Both the position numbers and the translations under genes were made by a program. A stretch of DNA of 64,000 bases from Gnetum montanum. Taxonomy: Eukaryota > Streptophyta > Gnetopsida > Gnetales > Gnetaceae. The stretch covers positions 473,727-537,726 of the forward strand of contig MNCI01029297.1 of NCBI GenBank assembly GCA_015680685.1. The letters are read 5' to 3'. Shown in pieces: positions 33,125 through 43,673 of this stretch. The notes below the pieces were generated by a model that worked only from the letters and a program-made list of their open reading frames with translations, did no database searches and was not told where the DNA came from. Each line of letters starts with the position of its first letter. Position 1 is the first letter of the stretch.

Positions 33125-33481
33125 AAGACAACAAACGATTAACCGCAAGTGTTTCGTGTGGTGTTAAGGCATTTAGTCTACGGAGTTCGACCAGATCGCG
33201 CGTACACGCTCGTATTCGTATGGTTGAGTGTAGGGGTACCTCGCCACTCATCAACCAGGATTAGATCACTTTCCTTCACAACAACTCAAGGTAACAAATA
33301 TGTTATTTCCCAAATCTATTTTGTTCCATATATTTCAAAGAATTTATTAAGTGTGGGGCAATTATGTCGCAATGGGTATCATCTTGAATTTGAAAAAGAT
33401 GTTTTTAAAATTTCTAAGGCTAATGATGATAAAGGTATTGTCATTATCCCTATAAGAAAGAATCAGATGTACAAGTTATAG

Positions 33482-34355
33482 ATGCAAAAGGATCTTCATT
33501 GTCTCACTGTCACTGAAGACATAGCATGGTTATGGCATGCTCGATTAGGACATGTCAACTTTGGCTTAATGGACCGCATGCAAAAAGGAGAAATTTTAAG
33601 AGGTATTCCAAATTTTTCTCTATCAAATAATCATGATTGTGGCATATTTCAACTAGGAAAAATTACAAGGTTACCATTTCCTAGAAAAGAACATAAATCT
33701 CAAGAAAAATTAGATCTAATTCATATGGATTTATGTGGTCCCATGCAAACATTGAGCTTAGGAAAAAATAGATATATGTTAATCATAGCGGATGATTTTT
33801 CAAGATTTTCTTTTGGGTATTCTATTAAATTAAAAGATCAAACATTGGAAATTTTTTAAAGAATTCAAGGAAGTAGAAAATCAAAGTGGCAATATAATTA
33901 AGAAAATCCAAATAGATCGTGGTGGTGAATTTTTATCAAATGGATTTGATGAATTTTGCAAGAAAAATGGGAGTATTCATCAAACTACCACATTGTTTAC
34001 ACCTCAACAAAATGGCATCACTAACAGAAAAAATAGAATAGTGGTTGAAATGGCAAGATGTCTACTCCAAATGTCAAGTTTAGAAAATAATTTTTTAGTA
34101 GAAGCTTGTGCAACATCAATTTATATTTTAAATAGGGTGGAATCAAGGTCAATTCTAGATAAAACACCATATGAATTATGGAATGGTTATCCACCCAATA
34201 TCTCTCATTTGAAAATTTTTGGTTCACCTTGTTATGTCCAAATTCCTACACAAAATCGGCAAAAATTAGATATGAAATCTACACTATGCATTTTTCTTGG
34301 TTATGCCAAAAATACCAAAGCCTACAAATGCTATGATAAAAAAATAAAAAGGTGA
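33482..34355 (+). pseudogene. Copia integrase (decayed)
   Basis: A stop follows NQMYKL. The pre-integrase segment WHARLGHVNFGLMDRMQKG keeps the His pair, but its CxxC reads CGIF. The core has HMDLCGPMQTLS (Asp), IQIDRGGEFLS (Asp; here DRGGEF) and PQQNGITNRKNR. Copia normally has Glu in the latter motif, here replaced by Asn, so the DDE triad is incomplete. RRVE-like YILNRVESRSILD, PYELWNGYPPN and KIFGSPCYV follow. Frameshifts occur at about 33859 and 33993. Confidence 0.88.
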
Positions 34356-35740
34356 TAGAATCACGTGATGTGTATTTTCAAGAACATGAAGTCATGAGAA
34401 CCAATATTGCACAAAGCAACTCAGATCTACAACCATCTCAATGTGATGGTTTTATCAATGATACTACAATCTCACTCTTCTTTGATCAGTAGCAACGACA
34501 ATCACAATAGATTTGATTTTTTGTAGCAGCAATGAAAAAGCATAATAGATGATAATATTGGTGGACAATATGAATCTCAATTACATTAGAATAATTTGAA
34601 AAATACGTAGGCCTCTAGCTTCCAATGTGGGCAACACTTACAACCACACCACCTTTCAATAGTTGGGCATTCTTTTCTAATTAGTGGGACTACTTCACAA
34701 CAAAAAGCAAAGGTATGCATTGGAAATAGTAAAAATAGAAACATGTTGGATAAACTATTAAAGATTCCATCATCTACCATTAAGCTCAAAAAAACCATCC
34801 AACATTATGTAGATCTATTGGAAACGCCTCACAACTACCACAGTCCCAATTGGAAACACCTCACAACTACCACAGGACACATGCTTCCATCCATAGCTCT
34901 TGTTCAATACTAAAATACCAACTTAGTTATCCACTCTACCCAGTTCATCTATTAGGGTATTGCATGCTATCGATGGACTCTTTTTACAAGAAAAACCACA
35001 CTAGTGGAGAAAGAGACATGCCTACTGTTGCCCACCTCAACTGCACATGATTTGAACAACATCCTTCACAAAATCTACTATAGAAATGATACCAATTCAA
35101 TGCCCTACCACCTCATATCCATTGCAACCCTGGCATGGTCATCTAGGTGATATTTCTTGTAATTTTTCTACTACATCAACATTCTCATCCCCTATCCAAA
35201 TTAGTCATGCAATGGCCAAATATGGTGGTACCATTTTAACATCACCAACTTTTTAACAACCCAACAAAAACACCACACCATCACATTGTGGTATTCCATA
35301 CTATTTTTCATCCACATTACCACCCTATTTCTCTTCTATCTAACAATGTCCAAGATGGGAGGAAAATCATTCCAACAAGGCATCTATTTTAAACACTACT
35401 CCATGTTGGGATAAATATGAGAATGTTTCAAAGGCTAATGCCATGCAGCAACATCATCAGGTTTCATTCCCTCTTCAAGGACAAACCTCAGTATCAATGC
35501 CCTCTCAAATCATTTATCTGACACACCTTCTACCTCAACAATGTTCACATCATAGCAAATTCCATCCACTTCCTAGCTAGCTCAATATCATCTAGCCTCC
35601 AACATGCTAGATACAAATTTTACAAAGCACATGACATGAAGTCACTTTCATGAAGAGACTTCTCCACCAACCTAGGATGTGGATTCTATTGGCGATGCTC
35701 TCTATGCTATGATGGATGATGAATTTTTTGTGCTACTTAC
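34356..35740 (+). other. Copia integrase-RT linker, with a short duplication
   Basis: Diverged, low in conserved motifs. It runs through the Ser/Thr/Pro-rich linker normally seen between copia integrase and RT. A duplication of about 27-30 bases (CCTCACAACTACCACAG) lies at 34817-34876. A single N is at 35742. The minus ORF 34586-34798 is a shadow. Confidence 0.5.
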
Positions 35741-36420
35741 ANAATTGTTGAAGCTACATTGGATAATCATTGGATTGATGCCATGGAGAAAGAGCTACAT
35801 CAAATTAATAAAAATAACACTTGGAGCCTAGTTCCTCATCCATCTAGTAAGCCTATTATTAGTTTAAAATTGATATTTAAACTTAAGAGAAATCAATATG
35901 GTGAAATAGAAAAATTTAAAGCCTGCCTAGTTGCTAAAGGCTATCTCCAACAACAAGGTAGAGACTCTGATGATAACTTTGCTCCTATTTCATGGATGGA
36001 ATCCATGAGAATCTTTCTTGCCATTGCTGCATAGGCTAGCTACATGGTTTATCAATTGGAGGTGGCTTTTGCATTTCTCAATGGAGTTCTTAATGAAGAA
36101 ATTTACATGGAACAACCACTAGGCTTCATTGATGAAGAAAAATGAAATCATGTTTACAAGCTCCATAAAGCATTATACGGGCTCAAGCAGCTCCACGTGC
36201 ATGGTATGCACATATTCATGCATTTTTCATGCAAGAAGGCTTCATCAATCTTCAGTCCTTAAAAAAGTATACAAAAAGGTATCTAGAGATTATTATATTT
36301 TTGTTTGTTTATATGTAGATGATTTAATCTATTTTTCATCTACAATTGCATTAGGAAATAATTTTCTTAATGCCATGAAAAAGGAATTCAAAATGTCTGA
36401 TTTAGGGAAGACGTAACATT
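35741..36420 (+). pseudogene. Copia reverse transcriptase (decayed)
   Basis: WIDAMEKELHQINKNNTWSL, IFKLKRNQYGEIEKFKACLV, RDSDDNFAPISWMESMRIFL, then LEVAFAFLNGVLNEEIYMEQ (first active-site Asp mutated: LEVAFAF where LDVKxAF is usual), KALYGLKQ and YVDDLIYFSS (YVDD intact at 36315-36330). The second stretch is 36129-36416. Stops after LAIAA and at DEEK. All copia RT motifs are present in order. Confidence 0.9.
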
Positions 36421-37240
36421 TTTTGGGTTTTCAATTCAAAGAACCAAATCAATTTCCATATGTCAAATGAAATTTACCCAATCCTTAATTGAGAAATTTG
36501 GCATGATTAATTTTAAACCTTCAAACACACCACTTTCCCTTGTTAAAAAACTTACCAAGGATGACAAATCCCCATCTATCAACCCTTCACTATACAGATC
36601 CTTGGTTGGTAGTTTAATGTATCTCTCCAATACTCATCCAGATATCCAATATGTTGTAAACTACCTTTCTAGGTTCATGCAAGATCCAGAAGAATCACAT
36701 TGGAAAGCTACAAAATGGGTATTACGATACCTAAGAACTACAATAGATTTTGGGATCACATTTCATTGACATACAAATTTTAAGATATTGGGATACACTA
36801 ATGTAGACTGGGGAGGTGACCTCAAAGATCAAAAGTCAACTTCTAGTTTTTGTTTCTTCTTTGGTCCATCACTTATCTCATGGGGATTAAAGAAGCAACC
36901 TATAGTTGCCCTCTCAATAGCTAAAGTAGAATAAATTGTTGCATTGAATGCTACTACTCAAGCCATATGGATCCACTTTATGTTTACCAAAATGGGATAT
37001 ACACTCAAACCTCCCATTTGCTTATACTATGATAGAACAAGTGCTATTATAATGACTCATAATCCTATTCATCATGGGTGTTCCAAGCACATAGATATCA
37101 AGCATCACCATCTCAGAAGTTTGATCCAAGAAAACATACTAACATGGAACATTATGCAACTGAAGCACAAATGACAAATATTTTTACCAAGATAATGAGT
37201 CGTGAGAAGTTTGAATCTTTTAGAGACTTCCTTGGAGTGG
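36421..37240 (+). pseudogene. Copia RNase H (decayed)
   Basis: MKFTQSLIEKFGMINFKPSN, PSLYRSLVGSLMYLSNTHPD, WVLRYLRTTIDFGITF, TNVDWGGDLKDQKSTS (YADADWAGD-like, one Asp kept), AIWIHFMFTKMG, KHIDIKHHHLRSLIQE. A broken C-terminus follows. Several stops. Confidence 0.87.
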
Positions 37241-37251
37241 AACCTCTTACC

Positions 37252-37265
37252 ATCATGAGGGGGTT
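37252..37265 (+). other. Copia polypurine tract
   Basis: CATCATGAGGGGGTTT just before the 3' LTR, the typical copia PPT. Confidence 0.75.
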
Positions 37266-37641
37266 TGTGAAATATGATGACTAGATGTTCCATAATAGAA
37301 TTGGATAGGTCTTATCCATTAATCTATTTTAAATAAGATGAGATCCTATTCATGTAATTTTTATCTAATCTCATGTTTAGGTCATCCCATATTAAGAAGA
37401 TCCTTAAATAAGATGATAACAATCATCCCCATGATTTTCAAGATTCATGGTTATCTCTCAAAATCTATGCTTGGGAGATCAAGGCCTATAATTGTAGTAG
37501 CACATATTCATTCATAATAGAAGAGATGATATAGATGATATAATAGAATTTAAGAGAGTTTAACAAGAGTGTATTTGTTCTAACAAAGTTCTTTATTTTC
37601 TTTAAGCTTAGATCTAGATCCAAGGCCATTTAGACTCTTCA
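37266..37641 (+). repeat. Copia 3' LTR
   Basis: TGTGAAATATG to GACTCTTCA. By eye about 28 substitutions and one 2-base indel against the 5' LTR. Confidence 0.9.
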
Positions 37642-39262
37642 TATCCATCATGTAGCTTTCATCCCATGAAACCTGAGGCTAAATATCATTGTAAATGTGA
37701 AAATTATAACCCACAATTGGCAATTTCACATACTTTATACTTTTGGGTCTGAAAAATGCCTCATAAGTGGTCAAATCCTTATTCACCAAGTGTAAAAAGT
37801 CACCTAATGTCTATATTTGGGTTTGGGGGTTCAAATATACCTTTTAGAATGTCAAAGAAAAAAAAAGCAATTTGATTGGTTTTATGGAGAGTATGCATTT
37901 TTCTACACTGTAAACACTTCCAGGGGTAGGTCTCACCTACCCCCAATGTGGAAAGGTTGGAGGTTTGAAAAAAAATTTCCTTCAATGTGAATACCAAATA
38001 CATGACTTGAAAACTTTCTCTCAGCTTGGAAACTTTCCCCCTCAGCCTAGAAAGTTTTCCTCCAATGTGAAAGTTCCCCTCCCTAGCACTAGAATCTTTC
38101 CCCCAAGCTTGGAAAGTTTTCCCCCAGCTTGGAAAATTTTGGAAACTTTTTCCCTACCCCCCCNNNNNNNNNNNNNNNNNNNNNNNNNNNNNNNNNNNNN
38201 NNNNNNNNNNNNNNNNNNNNNNNNNNNNNNNNNNNNNNNNNNNNNNNNNNNNNNNNNNNNNNNNNNNCCCACCTTCCCACCCTAGTATGGAAACTTTTCC
38301 CTTAGCTTGGAAAGTCCACCACCCCCTCCACCCCAGCGTGGAAAATTTAATTCCCTAGTGTGGAAGCCACAAGGAGAAAAATTCATCAAGTTATGCACTT
38401 CAACAAGCATGGTGGAGAGCTCAGTGTGTAAGATTCATCTCTAGTGTAAAAGGGGTACCTTGGTTACTATTTTTAGTAAATGGAAAGGCCATGGGGGGAA
38501 GCACTTACTACATTTAGTAACCCCTCAAATTTGGGTGTCCATTTCATCTAAATTTGGTAGTCAATTTGTAGCAAAATTACATTAAATTTGTAGCCCCATT
38601 CATGGTCCAAAAATCCTATAAAAGCCAAACTGCAACATCATTTACAAGTTCAGCATTTTTTGGACAAAGTGGAGCATTTTCAACAAGAATATTCTCACAA
38701 AAGTTTAGTCATGTTTTCACAATCCCACACTTGGGGCATTTTCAAGAACTCAAGAGCTCTTGTAAGTTCCCATACTTACATTCTCTTGAATCCCAATGTG
38801 CAAGCATTATAGCCTTGAGTGACCCAAATTGTAGATCCAAGGTTGCAATAGTGAAGAAAGGTTCGATAACATCAAGAGTGGGTTAGCACCGGGATCATGG
38901 AGCACATCACATCAACTTTGACGAGCTTTGAACTCTTGCATAAGTGAACCCCCCTTTTTTTTGCTCATCCAAGCCCCATTTGTACACGTTTCTCTAACTT
39001 ATTCTTTATTATTTTTTAATAAAGTTTTAAGTTTTGAGTTTTGTGTTCAAGAAAATTAAAGTTATTATTTGTGCATTATTCAAATCTATTCATATTTCCA
39101 TGTTTTACATCTCCTAAGTCCCTGGTTGATCTACCAAACTAGCTAGGGTTCCTCGAATCCCATTTTTATCATGAAGGCCTTAGGGATTAGGGGTTGAGGA
39201 ACTGCTTGCATTGAGGATCCTTTCTTTTCTTGTTCCAACAATCGACGTTTTTGATCGTAATA
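37642..39262 (+). repeat. 3' LTR of Element A (right part), with assembly gap
   Basis: Starts with the TATCC target duplication, then CATCATGTAGCTTTCATCCC. It carries the U3 minisatellite of AGCTTGGAAACTTTCCCCC-type units at about 37930-38340, interrupted by 104 N (38164-38267). TATA box at 38617. Ends near GATCGTAATA at 39262, then the GTGGA duplication. The ORFs drawn across the N run are meaningless. Confidence 0.88.
38164..38267. other. Assembly gap of 104 N
   Basis: A run of N in the LTR minisatellite. Unresolved sequence, possibly of unknown true size. No annotation is supportable. Confidence 0.99.
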
Positions 39263-39267
39263 GTGGA
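39263..39267. repeat. Right target-site duplication of Element A (GTGGA)
   Basis: Identical to 15203-15207. Confidence 0.9.
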
Positions 39268-40942
39268 GGCCTTGTGTGGGTTGACCTTTGGCCCTTGGTT
39301 TGTGATCTTGGTTTCCTTAGTCACAATTGCTATGGTAGTGTTGTTTTGTTTGCTCTTTCCTTTTTATATGCTCTATAGGTTAAATCATGACTAGCCTCTA
39401 TGGCATTCTCTATATTTTTAGTTTATGAGAACACTTAGCTAAGAGACCATGAATCAAGGTAGTAGAGTTTGGACTTGATGAAGTCAGTAACTACTTTCTT
39501 GAATATCGCTAACAAGTGGGCTTTAGCTATGGGCTTTGGTATTTCATTTAGCAGTCCATTCCACCACTGAATGAATTTTTGTATAGGTTTTAAGGACCCC
39601 TACTTGGCCTTCATGAGTTGGTCAAGTGTTTTGTTAGGCTTCAAGTTATACTTGAAGTGGTTAAAAAAATAGGCCACTAAGTCCTTTGAAAAGGATATGG
39701 ATCCTCTAGGCAATGCGCAATACCAATAAAGTGCTTTCCCAGTCAAAGACATAGGGAAAATTCTCATGATGGTATGAGGGCATGGTTGCAAGAGTAAACA
39801 TTCAGATTGAAAGGTAATAAGGTGAGAATTAGGGTTATCTTCTCTATTATATTTGCTAAATTGGGGAATGGGGACATTATGAGGAAGTATCAAAGGTGTG
39901 ACTATAAGACTTATGAGATCATTTTGGTAGAAGTCCATAATATTGACAGTTTATGTGATAGAGGCTTTAAGCCTCTTCAACTCCTTCTTTAGGTCATGGA
40001 TCATTTGGAAGGCTTGATCCAAGCCTTGCGATGGCCCCATAGGTTGTGAGGTTTGTACATAAGGTTGTGGCACCTACTGTGAGGCTTGTGGCCTTGTTAT
40101 GAATTGTATGATAGTAGGAAGAAGTTACATTATGGTTGTGGCTTATGGGCCAAACAAAGGAAAAGATGTTTGTGTCGATACTTGAGGCACAAATGGGACA
40201 AATGGGGTATATGACCCCTGTGTTGCTTAGGGTCCCATGGTAGACTCTACATGAGTAGTTAATGGATTTTTGGTGGTAAAAACCATCATTGATGGTTCTA
40301 TGTATCGAGACTATGTTGTAAATGATGTTGATGTGCTATAGTTGGTTGTTTGTAGCATTGGTTGAGTGTGTTGTATGGCTATAATTGATGTGGGATCTAC
40401 TGCAGTAGGGTAGAAAGGAGTAAACGATGGTGGCACCATGCCCATGGAGAAAAAAAAGAATTAGAGTAAGGTTTTATAACTTTGGGGGATGTTTGTTGGA
40501 ATAGTCCTCCTAGGATGCTTTTAGGCTTAGATTCTATCTTAAATTCATCCTCCTCTTCTTATTGTTCCTCAAAGCTAGGCTTGCCATCTTTCTCTTCCAT
40601 GGTAATCAATTAGGCTAAGATGCTAAAATAGGTGTCATTAAGGGGAATTTGGTCATACAACGAAGGGATGTAGTCTTTCCCACCCCTATGTATGAGCTCA
40701 AACTTCATTTTGGCCTTGGCTTCAATTCATGGAATTAGCATGCCTACCTATATTTTAGCATAAATAAAGTTATAATGATCTTCATTTATGGCTAGAAAAT
40801 TAGAACTCTCCCATTTGACCCTCAAATATCACCTACACTCAATGAAGATAGGGTCTTTGGGATCATACACCCTCATGGCTTTTTGGCTATGATCTTTACT
40901 AGTGAGGGTGAAGGGTAATTTGGTAGACTTTTGAAAAGACAT
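39268..40942 (-). pseudogene. Gag of Element B (left part beyond the A insertion)
   Basis: Minus-strand gag starting ATG at 40942 (MSFQKSTKLPFTLTSKD). It contains DQAFQMI, IMDFYQNDLISLIV, VPIPQFSKYNREDNPNSHLI, ECLLLQPCPHTIMRIFPMSL, GKALYWYCALPRGSISF and HFKYNLKPN, the Retrotrans_gag capsid region. The best open segment is 39600-39938. Stops elsewhere. It continues across Element A into 15202-14835. Confidence 0.87.
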
Positions 40943-42122
40943 GGCTATAGGGTTGAGAATTGCTTAAAACTAGACTATAAATGGTAAAATAGGAGTAAAT
41001 TCCAATGGATGAAATTCAAAAACTCCTAAAGGAAATGAAAATGGAAAAAAATGATGTACTTACTATAATTAGTAAGTGAGGGATAAGAGGGTTTTACCCA
41101 TTTACCAGAAATGGAATATTGAAAATGTCAGTTTCAAACCTCACCCAAGTTGGCCTCTCAACTGCCTTTACACCTGGTATGGTAGGAGTGAAAGAAGAGG
41201 GGTGAGATAGTGAAAATATCACACCTTCTTATTTCAATGTTAGAGAGGGAGGAAAAAGTTTGAAGACCAAAATGCAAACTTGATAGTTTTCAAAGATGGT
41301 TTTGGTAAGCTACCAACTTTTACCACAAAGGAGGAAAAGTAGGCTTGGCTAGTATGGAAACCAACATTAGTTTAGTGGCAAAAATTATGGGAGAAAAAAT
41401 TAAATGCTTATGAAGGCTTCCACACTAGCTTTGCTCTAGAAACTCATAGTAGATGTTGTAAAATTTTAGCACCCAAACCACCTACACCTTTCACGTTGAG
41501 GTTTTTGCTACAAGGAGGGTAAAGGTAATGTTGAATTCCTTGAGAGTTTTGGCTTCAAAAAGCTAGAAAATGGCTTTCAGCTTACAATAAAAGTAGGTTT
41601 GGTCATTAGGTTGGCAACAAACCTCACCAATGTTGGCCTTCCAACTACTTCCATGTTGGGTATGGCAAAGGGAAAAAATAAGGGAGGTGAGATGATGGGA
41701 ATCTTACACCTCCTACTTTAATGTTCATGAGGTGAAGGCTAAAAACCAAAGTGGAAAGCTGGTGTTTTTTCACTAAAACTAGTTTTAGACAATTGTCAAT
41801 ATTCCTAACTTGGAAAAATGGGGGTATAGGGAAAAGCCAACTCACAAAAGAGTTGAACCATCCACTTTAGAAACTATAGAATAAATTTTTGGTAGTAAAA
41901 AGGAAAAATAGAGGGGTAGAAATATCAACACTAGCTTTGGGCTATAAAATTCATAACAAGTGCTGTAAAAGCCAAAACCCAACCACCTACAACTTCCATG
42001 TTTTAGTTTTGGTCACAAGGAGCAAAGATTAGCACTGATTCTTCAAAGGTTTTGGCTAAAATAATCAAGGAAAAGCTTGCAAATGGAAAAAAAAAGAATA
42101 GATCTAGTCACAAAATTTAGGT
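40943..42122 (-). repeat. Leader of Element B with tandem duplication
   Basis: Non-coding leader between gag and LTR with two units matching the A leader duplication (GAGATAGTGAAAATATCACACC around 41205 and GAGATGATGGGAATCTTACACC around 41690, each given shortened). The short minus ORF 41645-41845 is not supported as a gene. Confidence 0.55.
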
Positions 42123-42146
42123 GACGGTCCTCCTTCTAGCACTAAG
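42123..42146 (-). other. Primer-binding-site region of Element B
   Basis: The minus strand reads TTAGTGCTAGAAGGAGGACC six bases after the LTR end, matching E (TTGGCACTAGAAGGAGGGCC) and D (TTGGTACTAAAAGGAGGGCC). The priming tRNA is not assigned. Confidence 0.6.
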
Positions 42147-42152
42147 AAAAAC

Positions 42153-43668
42153 TATTGCAACTGAAAACTTCAATCACTAGAAAAATCAAGGATCCTCAGT
42201 GTAGTTGTTTTCCAACCCCAAATCCTCAAGAGCTCTAAGAGAAAAATGGGATTCAAGGTACCCTGGCTAGTCTAGCAGATCAACTAGGCACTTATGCAAT
42301 GTAAAACATGGAAATAAAAAAGAAATGGAATGCAAAACTAATAGTAGATTTGAAATAATGCATAGATGATAAAAAAATATATTTTTTATACAAAATCCAA
42401 AACTTGAAACTTTATTAAGAAAGAAAATAAAGAATAAGTTTGAGAAATGTGGTCAAATGGTGCCTAAGTAGGCAGCAAAGGGAGTTCACTAGTGTAGGAG
42501 TTCAAATCTTATTGAATTCGATGGGATCTTCTCCATGATCTAGGTACTAATCCACTCCTAATGCTATCGAACATTCCTTAACTACTAGAACCTTAGATTT
42601 GCTAGTTGGGTAACTATAGGGTATGAGAAAAGTAAAAAATTTGGATGCTAGATTGCTCCATGCTGGGGTTTGAAAATCCAAAAAGTGCAATGTTGAAAAC
42701 CAAAATCCACAAATATCAAGGCTACAATGCTTCCATGTTGGGGTTCAAGAGAATGCAAGTATGAGAACTTGCAAGAGCTCTTGAGTGCTTGAGAATGCCC
42801 CAAGTGTGGAATTATGAACAATGTGGTATGTATGCCAAAAAATTTTTGATAATGTTGGACTTGCTTAAAATTTTACATCTTGTAAATGAAGTTTAAGGTT
42901 GGCTTCTATAGGATCTTTGGGCCATAAATGGGATTGCAAAATGGCCATGATTTGGATGCAAAAATGGCTGCCAAATTTAGGTGATATGGGTGCCCAAATT
43001 TGGGGGGTTACTATACATAGTAAGTGCTTCCCTCATGGTCATTTCATTTACTATAAATAGTAATTAGGGCACACCTTCCATGCTAGAGATGAATCTTCTA
43101 TGCTAAGCTCTCCACCATGCTCAATGAGGTTGTTGGTCAATGTTGAACTACATGAAGTGATAAATTTTGGCTTTTGTGGCTTACACACTAGGGGATGTAA
43201 TTTTTCATGCTAGGGATGAAGCTTCCATGCTGGGGGAAAAAATTCCATGCTAGGGAGGAAGGTTTTTAGGCTATGCATGTGGTCTCTATGTTGAAAAGGA
43301 AAAGTTTTCAAAACCCCCATCCTTCCATGATGAGCGTAGGTGAGATCTATCCCTTGCATGTGTTTCCAACATAGAAAAATGTATAACCCTCATAAAATCC
43401 ATCAAATTTCCTTTTTTGACATTTCAAAAGGCATTTTTAACCCCTCCTCCCTAGGCCCAAATATAAACACTAGGTGACTTTTTTTTCTTGAGGAATGAGG
43501 CTTTGACCACTAATGAGGCATTTTTAAACCCAAACATATAAAGTATGTGAAATTGCCCACTGTGGGCTACAATTTTCACATTTACAATGATGTTTTTCCT
43601 CAGGTTTCATGGGGTGAAAGCTACATGATGAAGATTGGCTATAACATGAAAATTTTTATGGTGTTTTA
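42153..43668 (-). repeat. 5' LTR of Element B
   Basis: 1,516 bases. On the minus strand it runs from a TAAAACACC start (ancestral TGAAACACC) to TTGCAATA. The TATA box is decayed to CCTATAGAAG near 42905. The U3 minisatellite is at 43070-43330. Confidence 0.87.
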
Positions 43669-43673
43669 GCCAT

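Larger units (their letters stand above)
32345..33253 (+). mobile_element. CpG-rich 909-bp solo LTR
   Basis: Begins TGATGAG, ends CTCATCA (perfect 7-base terminal inverted repeat) and is flanked by ACCAG on both sides. It has no ORF with retroelement domains (32256-32438 and 33149-33481 only overlap it). It has a TATAAATA box at 32430 and about 45 CpG, against very few in the surrounding elements, so its composition is quite different. It contains three copies of the palindromic core CGATATCG and diverged repeats of about 80 bases (GTACGACTTGATTACGAGCA and relatives). No internal region or second LTR is present, which fits a solo LTR left by recombination. A TRIM or other non-autonomous element is less likely. 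Confidence 0.88.
32131..33330 (+). pseudogene. Copia protease, split by the solo LTR
   Basis: The active site WYVDSGCSNHMIG (copia DSG) is at 32229-32270, then KATIGNGKKLIIT. Beyond the solo LTR the frame resumes as IRSLSFTTTQGNKYVIS, QIYFVPYISKNLLSVGQL, the conserved copia protease end. The split falls between these, and the reading frame is the same on both sides. Confidence 0.88.
30804..37641 (+). mobile_element. Ty1/copia retrotransposon inserted in the 3' LTR of A
   Basis: LTRs at 30804-31181 and 37266-37641 with initiator-Met-like PBS, then gag, protease, integrase, RT, RNase H and PPT in copia order. A 909-bp solo LTR interrupts protease. Without it the element is about 5.9 kb. By eye the LTRs differ at roughly 28 of about 376 aligned positions. 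The gag (PIFNGENYEYWAIKMKTFL and VKLQVLRKDVESL) is UBN2/DUF4219-like, which suggests the Ivana/Oryco lineage, though this is not certain. All genes are broken. Confidence 0.93.
15208..39262 (+). mobile_element. Element A: giant Tat/Ogre-like Ty3-gypsy retrotransposon inserted in B
   Basis: 24,055 bases including a nested copia of 6,838 bases plus its 5-bp duplication, so the element itself is about 17.2 kb. Order: 5' LTR, leader with tandem duplication, gag, protease, antisense aORF remnant, hairpin array, pol (RT fragment, RNase H, second RNase H, integrase), border repeat, PPT, 3' LTR. It carries the GTGGA target duplication. The two LTRs differ at many sites, so it is old. It is also defective: about 13 bases at the LTR/PBS border are missing, the RT palm is deleted and most of the aORF is gone. 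Confidence 0.92.
1..43668 (-). mobile_element. Element B: giant Tat/Ogre-like Ty3-gypsy retrotransposon, split by Element A
   Basis: Read on the minus strand the order is: 5' LTR (43668-42153), PBS, leader, gag (40942-39268, resuming at 15202), protease remnant, spacer with the antisense aORF, RT, two RNase H domains, integrase, PPT (432-414) and 3' LTR (413 to before position 1). Without Element A, about 19.6 kb of B lies in the window, which is very large for a Ty3-gypsy element and in the Ogre/Tat size class. The second RNase H after the Ty3 RNase H is diagnostic of the Tat lineage. Every domain carries stops or frameshifts. The right LTR ends GGTGTTTTA, the decayed complement of the TGAAACACC terminus. 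The candidate right target duplication is GCCAT (43669-43673), and its left partner is outside the window. Confidence 0.88.

Noticed and set aside
32345-33253. DNA transposon, because of the inverted ends
   Set aside because: The 5-base duplication, TG...CA ends and TATA box fit a solo LTR. A 7-base end repeat is normal for LTRs.
38089-38285. ORFs with X residues
   Set aside because: They translate the N gap and are meaningless.
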